From the NCBI GenBank assembly GCA_023238725.1, contig CM041533.1, positions 25,529,766 to 25,593,765 on the forward strand: a stretch of 64,000 bases of DNA, in the 5' to 3' direction. The stretch's first letter is position 1; every line of letters starts with the position of its first letter. This DNA is from Scortum barcoo (Eukaryota > Chordata > Actinopteri > Centrarchiformes > Terapontidae). Below, in pieces: positions 22,500-34,115 of this stretch. A program made the position numbers and the translations under genes. The notes below the pieces were generated by a model. It saw nothing but the letters and a program-made list of their open reading frames with translations, searched no databases and was not told where the DNA came from.

Positions 22500-25150
22500 C
22501 TGTGTAATCAGACTGTTCTGTTTCAAAGTTTTTGCTCTTCAACTTCTCCCAAAGGTAAATGGACAACCTTCTGCTGTGGTGTCAGGAAAGATTTTACGTG
22601 TGACAAATCTGTATCATCTGCTCAATAGGCCTAATAAAATAACCAAATACACATTTACTTTGTTACCTTTCTTTATCTGTGCATTTATTTTACCATACCA
22701 TCCTCAGAAAGACTGTCAGACAATCAAACATTACTTTACTTTATTTGACTTATCAGTGCAATTACTGTGAGTTTTGCTGAAACTAGTAACATGTGTGTAC
22801 TCTCAGAACTGTTACAGCATATTACAGTATCTACTAAAGTACTAGAAGTTTACAGTGCAAAACTAGGTTGTGAAGTTAGTCCAGGACAGTGTGCATTGTA
22901 TCCTATGCTAATACAATGGTTGTGTCGATGCAATACTATATATTTGTTATGTATTATAAAATGGCAACAGCCTTTTACTGTACATACCATAAAACTGGTA
23001 CCGTTTTTAAAAAAGAAAAAATCCCTTAAACCTTAAAAAAGGGAGGAAAAGGAGACTATTTCTGCACAGTTTTATACATTTAAATATGTAACAGGGCCTC
23101 ATGGAGCCAAGTTTTATTAGCCTGATAACTGGATGGAATAACTTAGATTCGGCCTGATTGTACTGGCTGTAATCTTGGTGGATATCAGTTTTGGAGGTTA
23201 TTTTCTTTTTCCACTAACCAATCAGCAGCATTTAACAAAACTAAACATCCCACCAGTGTTATCTTTAGTCAACAAGAAGTGGCAGTCACAGCATCTTACA
23301 TAGTTTTTCTTTAAAACTTCCAGCAGATGTGAGTTGTGTTGTGAATGATGACTGACAGGACGTGATACTGGGTCAGCATGATGACTCATTAGAGACACCT
23401 TGTCTTTTTAAAGAGGGCATCAGTGCCAAGTTCTCCCCTGATTATTACTTTACTATGTATGGCTTCTTACCAGAGCTCCGTCTCTTCAGCTCTGTCTCTG
23501 CTCTCCCCGTTATAACAATCAAAAGTTCAGGTTGAAATTTCAGGGTAAGGTAAGGTAAGTGCACAGAACTTGCCTTATCCAATTGACACCCGTGGTTTAA
23601 AGCAGCAGAAAGGTTGGCTGCTCCTGCTGTCAGGGGCTTTTTTTCTGTTCCTTAATGAGAACATCTGAGGGAGAGGCCGACAGAGAGAGAGGGGTGGTGG
23701 TGGTGGTGGAGGGGTCGAGCATCAGTGCATGCTTGTAGGCCCAACAGCTGGTATCACTAAGTATGGCAGCTCAGTTAGCCTGGCAGCCTTCATGCTGCCT
23801 CAGTAACAAGACTAGAATAACGAGCTACTCCACCCCCAAAACCCAATTCTCACTAAATGTGAAAGTTAACACTCTTTCCTAAGCCACCAAGGGAAATATT
23901 CTGAAAGTCCTGCTGCTGTCATCTTCAATTCATTATTAGTAAACACTTGATATTTCCAGGTGTTTTCCCTCAAAAGTTCTAATGTTAATTGCTCTTTCTG
24001 TAGGGTGGGTGTGTTAGTTTTAAATTTACACATTATATTTCATATTTATGAGTTTGACACTATACTTTTCAGATTCAAACACTTTTTGTCTTTTATTTTT
24101 AAAGACAGGTTGTCAGTGACTGCGTGATGCTGACTGAGTTAAATCCCTGGCTGTTGTCTGGGGTGTGTTCAGAAAGAAAGTAAATCACAAGTAAATGTCC
24201 GTTGGACCGCCTCAGACAGCCAGTGAATCAGCTATATTGATGATGTTCAACTTGCAACAGACACATCGACTGTGTGTGGGAACGTGCTCTACTCACACTC
24301 TGCTCCTCAACTCAAAACTCTTAAGAAACTCCAGTTCTTCCTGTTATTTCTTCAGGTCTCAAGTCCTTTTTCCTCTTATCCAGACGGGCACTCTAATGGT
24401 CATTTTTGACCAAGCACTTCCAGACACTGTTGAGCCACAGAAACCCAAAAGTCTCTCCTGGGTGTTCCTGAAGATGTTTCTACACAAGGAGTGTAGCATG
24501 AGCGGCGTGTTAGCAGCAGCAGCTTCCATTTTGTGTGTGTGTGTGTGTGTGTAGGATGTGTTCACGCATTGCAGTGCTGTGTGGAAGAAAACAGACTTGA
24601 AGCTCACAATACACCTCGGGTCATGTTTAAATGAGGGAAATGCAACAACTCTATTAATTAGAATACAAGTGTATCTGTTTTATGTTCTTTTTTTTTTACA
24701 ATGGTTGGAAATCCAACATTTTTTTAATGTCAAAAGACATTGGAATATTAATACAGAAGTTACCCAGATATACCTTATTTAGTGAATGAAGCCATACACA
24801 CACCGTAGCAGATGCAGAGTTTGTGTTTGACCAATCAGCGACTGCCAGCCTGCTGTCACTTCCTGAACTGAAAAAGTACTCCCCCCAAAGTTCCCGGATT
24901 CCTCAAACGTTTTGACGTTCCAGTGTTAGAAAGAACTTTTTTCAGCTAACTTATAATAGAACACCTGGCACACACTCTTGGAAGCAGTCCAATCCAACGC
25001 TTTTAATACAGTCACAACATCAATAAGATCTTGTGAGTTTTGAGTCAGAACTGTGTATCTAACACCATTGCAATGTAACAGTGTGTACAACAACTCATAT
25101 TTTTGAACTTACTGACTGAAAATACAGTGTCAAACCTGTGAAAAGATTTA
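22500..25150. other. Non-coding stretch
   Basis: AT-rich sequence with a (GT)n tract at 24532-24553 and a GGT repeat near 23695. No exon, RNA gene or transposon was identified. Confidence 0.4.
24532..24553. repeat. (GT)n microsatellite
   Basis: Eleven GT units in an otherwise ordinary non-coding region. Confidence 0.95.
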
Positions 25151-25159
25151 AACTATTTT

Positions 25160-25412
25160 CAAAGGCTGCACTGATATAACGCTTTACTGTTCACAGTTTT
25201 GCTGCTCCTTCACCCACTCACACACACATCCACACACTGACAGCAGCAAGCTACTATGCAGGGTGCTGGCCCATCCGTGGCTATTTGGGGTTCGGGGTCT
25301 TGCACAAGGAGACTTGGACATGTGGACAGGAGGAGCTGGGCATGAAACCGCCAACCTGCAATCAGTGGACGACCCGCTCTACCTCCTGAGACACAGCCGC
25401 CGCTCTGTTTTT
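25160..25412. repeat. Teleost dispersed repeat fragment
   Basis: The block with CACCCACTCACACACACATCC, then CAGGGTGCTGGCCCATCC, then GGGGTTCGGGGTCTTGCAC and the ending GACCCGCTCTACCTCCTGAG is a sequence pattern I recognise as scattered through many fish genomes. The open frame 25263-25448 is an artefact of it. The family name is uncertain. Confidence 0.6.
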
Positions 25413-28400
25413 CAGTATTGTCATTCGTGCAACATAATAAGATTCTGACAGAAACGTTCAGCTGGCAGAATCTGTAAAAGCCTTTGAGCTGCAGTTCAAC
25501 ATTCTCTGTCTGAGATTAAACACGTGGGAGATATTCTCCTGTGGCTTCGAGCATCAGTGTTTTCATCATTGATGAAAAATGAGCCAGTGCTAGCTTCAAA
25601 TTTGACAGCCAGATAGTCATACTGTCTGTAGATCTGTAGACTGTGAGATCCTATGCATCCTATGCATCTCTTGTTAATTAGCAGTGTTTGATAGCTGAGG
25701 GTTTGTTACACTGCAGTAAATGGGGAGGATAGTTGAGGTGGTGGCGCACCGGAGGAGCTATGTTGAGAAGTGAACAGTCATGCTGTACTTCTAAGCCTTC
25801 GAATTCCTTAATCCTCCACAAAAAACATCACATCTTCCTACGTTCAACATCACTGGCAAAATAATTACAGTTGAGTCGGAGCCAGGTGATTAGCATGCAG
25901 CCCTAAAGCTGAATTGCAGCAGACCAGCCGTTACGGCGCTGTAAAGTGGCGATCTGTGAGCTGCAGGTTACAGCTTCTTGTGTGAGGGTTTTACCGTATG
26001 GTGAGGGACTGTGTGGAGCACCCTTGAGAAAAGTATTTAACCTTTAACTGCTTCCCTTAATGTCACCCTGTCCCTGATAAGGGCCACAGCAAAACACAGC
26101 AAGGAGGGTAACACACTGTGGAGCTATGCTGCCCCCATATGGTGACGCTGAGAACAACACCGCCTGGAATGCTTTGGCTCTGTAACAGTGCTGTGCTCAG
26201 TTAGATATAGTGAAAAGGAGAATAAAAAAACAAAACAATCACAGCTAAACTTCCTACAATAAAATGTAATGAACTATAAGGTTCAAAATGATAAATTATC
26301 AGTGCATAAGGACAGTGGCTCCCAAGCGGGGTTCAGGTTCTCCCAAGATAAATCTGGGAGGGACACAAGTTAATTGAAGGGACAGTTAATCAAGGTTTAA
26401 TCAGGAGTCTGAACATGGTGTGAAATACGGGGGGGCTCTGAGACACTTGGATTGACACCAGTCACCCCCTGAGAGCCTCAACACAAAGTCTTGTGAGGTC
26501 TGAAAATATTTAAAACATTAATTCACTAGCTATAGTTGCTAAAATATCATTTATGTATCTTCTGGTTTATGTCAAACATCATTTAAAAACATGTAGTCAA
26601 AATATGAATACGGAATACAAATATTGATGTCGTGTCAGTGGAGTTTCTTTTTTGTTTTGTTTTTTTTTTTGTTCCACATCATTCACACTCAGTTACACAT
26701 ACAGACCCAGGGGGCATCAAGTGGGGAAAAATGTCAAAGAGAAAGTGTTCATTAGTTACTAACTTTGGATTCACTTAATTCTTTGTTAAGGTACAACACA
26801 ATATTTTTCTCCAGCTGCTCTGTCTGAACTGTGAACTGTGTGTAAGGTGAAACGTTGTACTGCAACACGCAGGTATTTGTGTGTCAGGTTCCAGTGTAGC
26901 TGTTTGAGTCAACTTTTTGTTAATTATAATAGCCATGGTGATGTGTGTACAAGATGTGTGTAGTCTTGTTGATTGCCTTGGCTTGCATCCATGAAGTCTT
27001 GTATACACCGTATTGAGTGTGTGTAAGACGTCAGTATAACAGCGGAGCATTAGGCAGGGAGCACATCCCCACTCCAACACTGGGTCTTAGTCTTGCTTTA
27101 AATTCAACTAGTATGCATTTATTGAAAAAAAACGACATAAAACTAATAAAGTTACATATTCCTCCTTCAAATTAAACATTGAATTATAAAAACAGTGAGA
27201 ATTCACCTGTATTCAGTCTCCTCAGAGGTTTAACCTCTACAGCCTTTGGATGAGTCAGTTTGGTTACAAGGTTACATAGACCCACATTGAAGGCCCTGAA
27301 AACTGTTACTATAAATAAAGACATCCCACATTAACACACAGTCTTTGCCAAAGATGAAACAGTTTTGGTTATTTCAGTGCTCTTCTCCCTGAAAGTGAGT
27401 GGGCTCAGCTGGGAAGATGTGTAAGTGTTCAAGTCTTAATGAATAATGCAGAAGGATGTTTGTTCCACACTCTTTGATTGTTTGCTTATTGAACATAAAG
27501 AGAAATGTTTCAGATTTGAAACCAGGAGCTTTTAAGTGCAGTCATTTAATATGCGATGCAAATGATGGGGTCAACTCGTCTATTACCCCGGGCCCCCTGC
27601 TGTGTCGATCTGTCCCTGCTGGAAAACAATGAAAGGCATGAAACTTGGTACTGAATAATAAGAATGACTAATGTACTAAATAACAAGAAAGTGCAGTAGA
27701 TAGTGATTTGCATTTTGCACTTACACAACTTATTCAGTTTACTTTCATCTGTCATAGTTTATTTAATATTTTTGAAAGTATAGTAATCCTACCTGTAGTG
27801 TGCACATTTAGTTAACGTCTGTAGAGTCAACACTTTGTCCTTAGTTCAGTTTGGTCCGTTATTTGGGATCGTCTTTGTCTGTTAAGACATCCAGTTTATT
27901 GGGAGAGCAAGTTTCCACTCCACTGAACTGTACCTAAAACTATAAAATTAGAACAGCAGGTGAGTGACTGTGGAGGTCAGAATTACTCCTCACAGTCTGG
28001 AGCCAGAGAGCCATTAGAAGAACTTTGGTTTGTTATCTAAAGTTATCATACTATCAGTTATACAAGGTGCTTTTATGAGCGTAGGACTTTTGTTGTATAA
28101 TTGTACTGTTCTTTTTGGGTCACTCAAGCCCTCTTTCACGGTCACATACAAAAAGCACTCAGTACTCTTACAGTTCTTGAGGAAATGTATTTTCTAACTT
28201 GTTCTGTATTGTAATTAAAATGAATTCAAGGCCATGTAGTTTTCAGAGAAAGTTGGACTTTTTGAACATGGAATGAGTTTAAAATGCCCAGGGTTCAAGA
28301 ACTGATTAAAAACCGTGGAAAATCTCATTGCATGTAAAATGAGAGTGGAATCAGACGCAGAGTTGCTGTGTTTTATCATATTTGGTGATGTCCCCTGTGC

Positions 28401-30390
28401 AAAGGACTATAAATGGCAGCACAGACTGCAGAGTATGAACTCACACTACCGCCTCTGCCTTATGCTGAACTTATTAGTATGATCTGTGTAAATCATATTT
28501 ATCTCCACAAATTGTTCTTTTCATATAACAGAATATGTTATATGCAGTCCAATCACTCCAACCTGTCTTTCAATCTAATTGAATTGCTCTTGGCAGGGTA
28601 GCTACATGTGCTAATGGCAATCGGCGATAACGAGCGAGAACAGAGCATTTCTCACATCAAACTTATTATAGGCTGTGTGCATACATCAGCCTTTAGTCAC
28701 TACATGGCGGGGCATCTCAGCTTATTTCACACCAAGGTTAGCAGCCCCTGCACAGAAACACGTTCATAGAGGAGATATGATTTACAGTGGCGGGGCCTGT
28801 GGGGATTTCTGCTCCGGAAAGTCCATCGCAGCTTTCAATGGCAGCCCTATTAGTGTCACAGCCCTGTTCAATAGAAGTGACTGAGGAATTTTAGCCTGGA
28901 TACAAGCTGATCTTACCAACGCAAAGCACAGCGCCAGAGCAGACACATCGACCTGACTATTACAAAAAGAACGGGCCAAACTTCTTTTATCAGTGGTGCC
29001 ACATTTTAGACAAATTGGGTATATTTCTCCACCTTCATTTCAGTTAAATTCATCACACTGAAAATATCTGAGCTTCCACGAGCTGCTCTGAACTAAAAAA
29101 CTTTTAACTGATTCTTTCCTTTTCTCCGTTCCCAATACAGACAACCTGTTCAGGGTCAGGAGCTTCACTGTGTCTGTTTTATGTGGCAGGTATTTATCCA
29201 GTTCTCTCTTGGAGAGCAGTTTCTCAATAAACAGTTTCCTCTGATGTTTCAAATGATTGGTGAGGATGCTGGAGAAGAAATGTGAAATAAAATCATTTCC
29301 TCGAAACACTTTAAAGAAGAGAAGGTTCCACTTGTTCCAAAATGTAGATACATTTCATTACATTTTCAATTTCAATTATTTTTTATCCTCTTTCCTTTAA
29401 ATCAGTTGAGAGGTTTTGTAAATGTCATTGTAGTCTTTGTGCCTCGTCCTCTGTCCTCCATTCGTATTTCATTACTAACCTGACAAAAGAATAGGAAAAA
29501 TTTTCTCATTTTTCCTCTTTGTCCACAGAATTGAAAAATGAAAATTGGGTCTGCCTTGAGAATATAATGCAAACAAGAGTGGCTGGCTGTAGTACAAAAA
29601 CAACTGGTCTCAGTATTGATTAATTCAACAAAAAATAGTAGTAACAGTAACAGTAATCAGTAATATGGCTGCAGGTGTTGCAGACTACAATTTCCTAAAC
29701 AGATCTAATATGCACTTAAATGAAATACATTAAGACATATGCTAACAAATGATAACATGATCCCAACATGCAGAAACATCATCACTCATTGATCCTGCTG
29801 TGGTTTAACTCCATCCAGACAACCAAACAGCCAAATGAAATGTACATTACCATGAACTCTACAGTGGTTATTGCTTGTGAAGAAGAACAAATTTACCATT
29901 TCATCACACATGATCTCAGATCTGCAAAGCACGGACTGTGCAGAAAAGAAGCTTTCAAACATCCCTCTCAACTCTACTGCTGCATAGATGATCTCGTGTG
30001 GCAGGAACTACAGTCGGCAGCATCACACACTGTTTTTTTAGACAAGAAGGCACAGGAAATGGTGCTAAAATATTTACAGGCCTTCTCGTTCTTTTCTATT
30101 GGATCTGACACATGCGACAAAGGAAATGAAAATGTGGTCCAGCTACCTTTGCTTTTCACCAGCCGAGAGAATTAAACAGGCTTGTTGTACGTTTATGAAG
30201 ATGACAATCGAGACCAGCGAGGGTACTGCGACACATCAGTGGAATTTCCAATGACAGGGATCTTAAAATAGACTGTGTTTCTGCTGGTTTGGCTGACAAT
30301 GTGTCTGTAATCTGTGGTAGACACAAGCAGGAGCGGCTGACTCGGCTGTAAACGTCATGTAATCCATAAATATCTTTGAAACAGTATGTA
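25413..30390. other. Non-coding stretch
   Basis: No gene was recognised. The segment at about 28680-28990 is more balanced in base composition than its flanks and lacks repeat features; it could be a conserved non-coding element, which only comparison could show. A poly-T run lies at 26646-26670. Confidence 0.4.
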
Positions 30391-31005
30391 CAGTGGGGCA
30401 AAAAAGTATTTAGTCAGCCACCAATTGTGCAAGTTCTCCCACTTAAAAGATGAGGTCTCCAATTTTCATCATAGGTATACCTCAACTATGAGAGACAAAA
30501 TGAGAAAAAAAAAAAATCCAGCAAAATCACATTGTCTGATTTTTAAAGAATTTATTTGCAAATTATGGTGGAAAATAAGTATTTGGTCAATAACAAAAGA
30601 TCATCTCAATACTTTGTTATATACCCTTTGTTGGCAATGACAGAGGTCAAACGTTTTCTGTAAGTCTTCACAAGGTTTTCACACACTGTTGCTGGTATTT
30701 TGGCCCATTCCTCCATGCAGATCTCCTCTAGAGCAGTGATGTTTTGGGGCTGTCGCTGGGCAACACAGACTTTCAACTCTCCCTCCAAAGACTTTCTATG
30801 GGGTTGAGATCTGGAGACTGGCTAGGCCACTCCAGGACCTTGAAATGCTTCTTACGAAGCCACTCCTTCAAGGTTGCCCGGGCGGTGTGTTTGGGATCAT
30901 TATCATGCTGAAAGACTCAGCCACGTTTCCCTTGCTGACGGAAGGAGGTTTTCACTCAAAATCTCACGATACATGGCCCCATTCATTCTTTCCTTTACCT
31001 GGATC
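30391..31005 (-). mobile_element. Tc1-like transposon fragment (second family)
   Basis: The terminus CAGTGGGGCAAAAAAGTATT at 30391 follows a TA dinucleotide, as expected for Tc1/mariner insertion. Inside, the minus strand encodes the C-terminal end of a Tc1-like transposase (EEWAKIPATVCENLV, KTYRKRLTSVIANKGYITKY and upstream MNGAMYREILSENLLPSV), with a premature stop. Homology ends abruptly near 31005, where pyrimidine-rich sequence begins, so the transposase N-terminus and the other terminal repeat are missing. A related terminus lies at 57018. Confidence 0.85.
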
Positions 31006-31009
31006 AGTC

Positions 31010-31330
31010 GTCCTTGTTGTGGTTTGCATGTTGCCTGTTGTTTCTTGTGCCCCTTGTGATATCCTGTCTTGTGTCCATCTCGTTTCTTGGTTTCCCTGTC
31101 CTTGTATTTTTGTTATCTTGTTTGTCTCCCTCATTGTGTTCTGTTAGTTCTTGTTTCTGTCTGGCTGTGTGCACTTCCTGTTTTATTTCGTATTCTTGCC
31201 TCTCCTCACTTTACTTCCTGCCCTTTTGTGTTTCCCTCCCATTTTGAGTACCTGCTCCACCCCAATTAGTTTTCACCTGTCCCCTGTTAGTCTCCTCACC
31301 TGTTTCCACTTCCCTGTCCCTCACAGTGTA
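31010..31330. repeat. Pyrimidine-rich sequence
   Basis: The plus strand is rich in CTTG, CCTGT and TTTCC words. It creates overlapping hydrophobic open frames in all three plus frames (31014-31486), which are not genes. It may be part of an unidentified retroelement, possibly the LINE remnant that follows. Confidence 0.5.
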
Positions 31331-31334
31331 GATT

Positions 31335-31625
31335 CTTCCTGTACAAGATCAGGAGGATCCACCCCTTCCTCAACATCCAGCTGCTTGTCACACATTTTCC
31401 CACGCCACAGTTTCTCCAGTCTTTACACTGGCTCCTTGTTGTGCCTCCTATCCAGTTCAAAAGTCTGGTACTTGCCCAGGCATTGAAAGAAAATCCTTCC
31501 TACCCAGCAGTAGTGGAATCAACTCCCCAGTGAAACTAGTACAGCAGAGTCACTACCTTTTTCAGCTACAGGCTGAAACACATCTTTTCAGAAAACACAC
31601 CATAAACTAGCTCTTAGTTAAACCA
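31335..31625 (+). pseudogene. LINE 3' coding-end fragment (L2-like)
   Basis: Broken frames resemble the carboxy end of fish L2-type LINE polyproteins. They read YKIRRIHPFL, then LQSLHWLLVVPPIQFKSLVL, then, after frame changes, SPVKLVQQSHYLFQLQAETHLFR. The same pattern (HWLPVKFR ... NQLPVWVREADT ... RLKTFLFDK) is seen intact in the LINE at 63630-63990. It is truncated and inactive. Confidence 0.6.
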
Positions 31626-32860
31626 AAGTAATCTACTGTTGCACTCAGCATGCTGTAAGCTCGAAGTAATGAATGTACGTTTGATGTATAAACTTTCAAA
31701 GAAACTCTCAGCAACTAAATTCAAATTCTCTTGTGAATTTACTCAGGTAAATTTAAATAACATCAATTTAATCCATATAAGATCCACAATGGACAATAAT
31801 TTCTGTCTCTTGCTGAGTGTATTGCTGCTCAGCAGCATTGTGCTCAGTGCAGTCACTGCTGGCTGAAATGTATGATGCAAGTTTTTGCTCCTACATCATT
31901 ACTGTTGAAATGTAGCCTCTGCCCCCCAGGAGTATTTCTCCATTTCTACATTTAGCTGCTAAGCACCGAACAGCATGTTTTTGTAAACTCTTAATTAATC
32001 TGACTATTTTAAATAGAAATGGGACATCAACAAAGTACAAACAGACTGAGAAAAATCTTCACTGCTATTGAATGTGAATGTTACCCCTCTTACCTCTGTG
32101 TGCTGTTTGCTTGTTTAGCCTGTAGATTTGCAAGTGTTGACTCTGTAAGTGAGGTATTACTGCAAATGTTTTGAGCCAATTGCCATGGCTTTTATTGCAG
32201 GGATACTTGGAAGGCTTAAGCATCTAAATTGACAAGTGCTGAAGCTGTAAGTATGGTGCTGAGTTAGCTCCCCCACAGTTCACAAAGCAGCAGGCTGACA
32301 GTAACATAGGTATCAGAACACATTATGTGATTATTGGTGTTATGGAAGCCAAGCTTCTCTCTTCTTTGGTCATGGTTCTAATTAACTGAAGTGCAGTGCT
32401 ATGGCATATGCTGTTACATAAACATGTATGTCTTTCACATGTATTCTGGCATTTATGGCACTGTCTGTCAGTATTATAGGCAGCTTAAAAAGACAGAGTG
32501 CTGATTACACATTGAGGCGTCAGTCCCCCTCCGATATGTATTCACACATCAAGTCTCCTCATTCCTCAGTTTGTTCACTGACAGAAATGTGAGAGGATGT
32601 TCTCTTTGTACAAAGAAATGGATGCAGTCTGTTTTGAATCCACTGGATGGAACTATGAAACACATAGGAATATCACAGTGTCTATTTGCACCGGGGTACA
32701 AATAGTTAGCTATTTATACGTGGGCCTGTAACGCCCTGCCCACTAAAAAGTAAAAACTGGCTATGTTTCATTTGTAGTTCCACATCCCTTCATTCACTTT
32801 GTCTTCAGGTCTTTATGCTTTAGGAAGATCAGTGATGTAGCGTAAAGAGCAGATGGATAG
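31626..32860. other. Non-coding stretch
   Basis: No gene was recognised. The short frame 31639-31866 ends in a hydrophobic stretch but has no supporting context. Confidence 0.4.
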
Positions 32861-32867
32861 AAGTCAT

Positions 32868-33480
32868 GGTGGCAGAGTGGATCAATCACAGGACACAGAC
32901 TGAAGAAACCAGGGGTTCAAAATTCAAATTCAAATTTATTTATTTATTTAATAGCCCAAAATCACAAACATCGTTTGCCTCTGAGGGCTTTACAATCTGT
33001 ACAGTTGTGACACCCTCTGTCCTTAGACCCTCGAACCGGAGTCAGGAAAAACTTCAAAAAAGCCTTTATGGGAAAAAGAAGAAACCTGAGGAAGAGCCAC
33101 AGATGAGGGATCCCTCTCCCTGGGACGGACAGACGTGCAATAGATACCACATGTACAGAGAACATCATCATCAATCATATAGGGAATTATACATGCTGAG
33201 TTCATGGGTTTAGTCCATGTGTGAAGGTATCACAGGTAATGGAAATGAGTCTGTGAGTCCAGGTGCATCTCTAGATGTCCTCATATGGAGCTCTGGGCCA
33301 CTCGACCTTCTCTCCACAACACAGACACAGATCATGTCCCCACCAGGCCAGTGAACCTCAGACAGATGGACCACAACCAGAATCAGTGAGGAACCTGCAA
33401 GACTGAAGAGAACAAAGAGGACCGGGGACCCCGGCAGTAACATGCACTTACAGGACATAAGAGTATTCACATTAACCACT
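32868..33480 (+). repeat. Dispersed repeat with tRNA-like head (SINE-like)
   Basis: A segment GGTGGCAGAGTGG (A-box-like) is followed about 40 nt later by GGGGTTCAAA (B-box-like), as in tRNA-derived SINEs. Next comes a block with TAGCCCAAAATCACAAA, GAGGGCTTTACAATCTGTAC, CTCTGTCCTTAGACCCTCG and GGACGGACAGACGTGCAATA, which I recognise as a common teleost dispersed repeat. Whether the tRNA-like head and the body are one element is not certain. Confidence 0.6.
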
Positions 33481-34083
33481 TTAACACTTTAACCAATTTA
33501 ACCAATTTAACCACTTTAACCAGTTTATAAGGTGACTCCAGTTTGCACTACTACCATAATAAGAGTGAAGGAAGCAAAGGAAGAGGAAGCAGAGAAAGAG
33601 GAAGCAGAGACAGAGAAGGGAGCCCCCCTTTTATTCTGTGTGTACATTTAGACTTAGTAGACTTATTATTTTCTGGGGTTTTTTTTTTTCATTTTTAGTG
33701 CAATTTTGTTCAGGTTTATGCCACATAACTGTGATAAAACAAGAACTGTCACAATTGCAGTTATTTCCATACATTAAAATACTGCAGAGGTATCCAGTCA
33801 TTTATGATAACTGATGACCACTAACTCTGATAGAAAGAATCTGAGCAAATATGTCCGTTTTCTTCAAGTTCTTTTCAAATGGGTTGAGTTCCAATTTGTT
33901 ACACTTTTCAAATTCATTACAGTGGTTTAACTGCCAGTGTTAAAGGTTTCATCATAATGGTAATACTGTAATATATTGTGTAATACAGCCAGATACTGAA
34001 TCTCAGTGGTTTTATTAACCACAAAGCAGGAGCCCTGCTGAGAGACAGCTGATTAAAGATCTCTAATAAATGCACTGTCCCAG

Positions 34084-34087
<4 letters not shown>

Positions 34088-34115
<28 letters not shown>
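34088..34115. repeat. (TG)n microsatellite
   Basis: About 14 units, followed by a second short GT run to 34130. Confidence 0.95.

Noticed and set aside
22078..22770. 230-codon plus-strand frame
   Set aside because: Starts in a CA microsatellite and continues through pyrimidine-rich sequence giving His/Thr then Leu/Ser/Phe runs; no domain or splice support.
31014..31486. Three overlapping hydrophobic plus-strand frames
   Set aside because: Cytosine/thymine-rich low complexity; all frames open, none with motif support.
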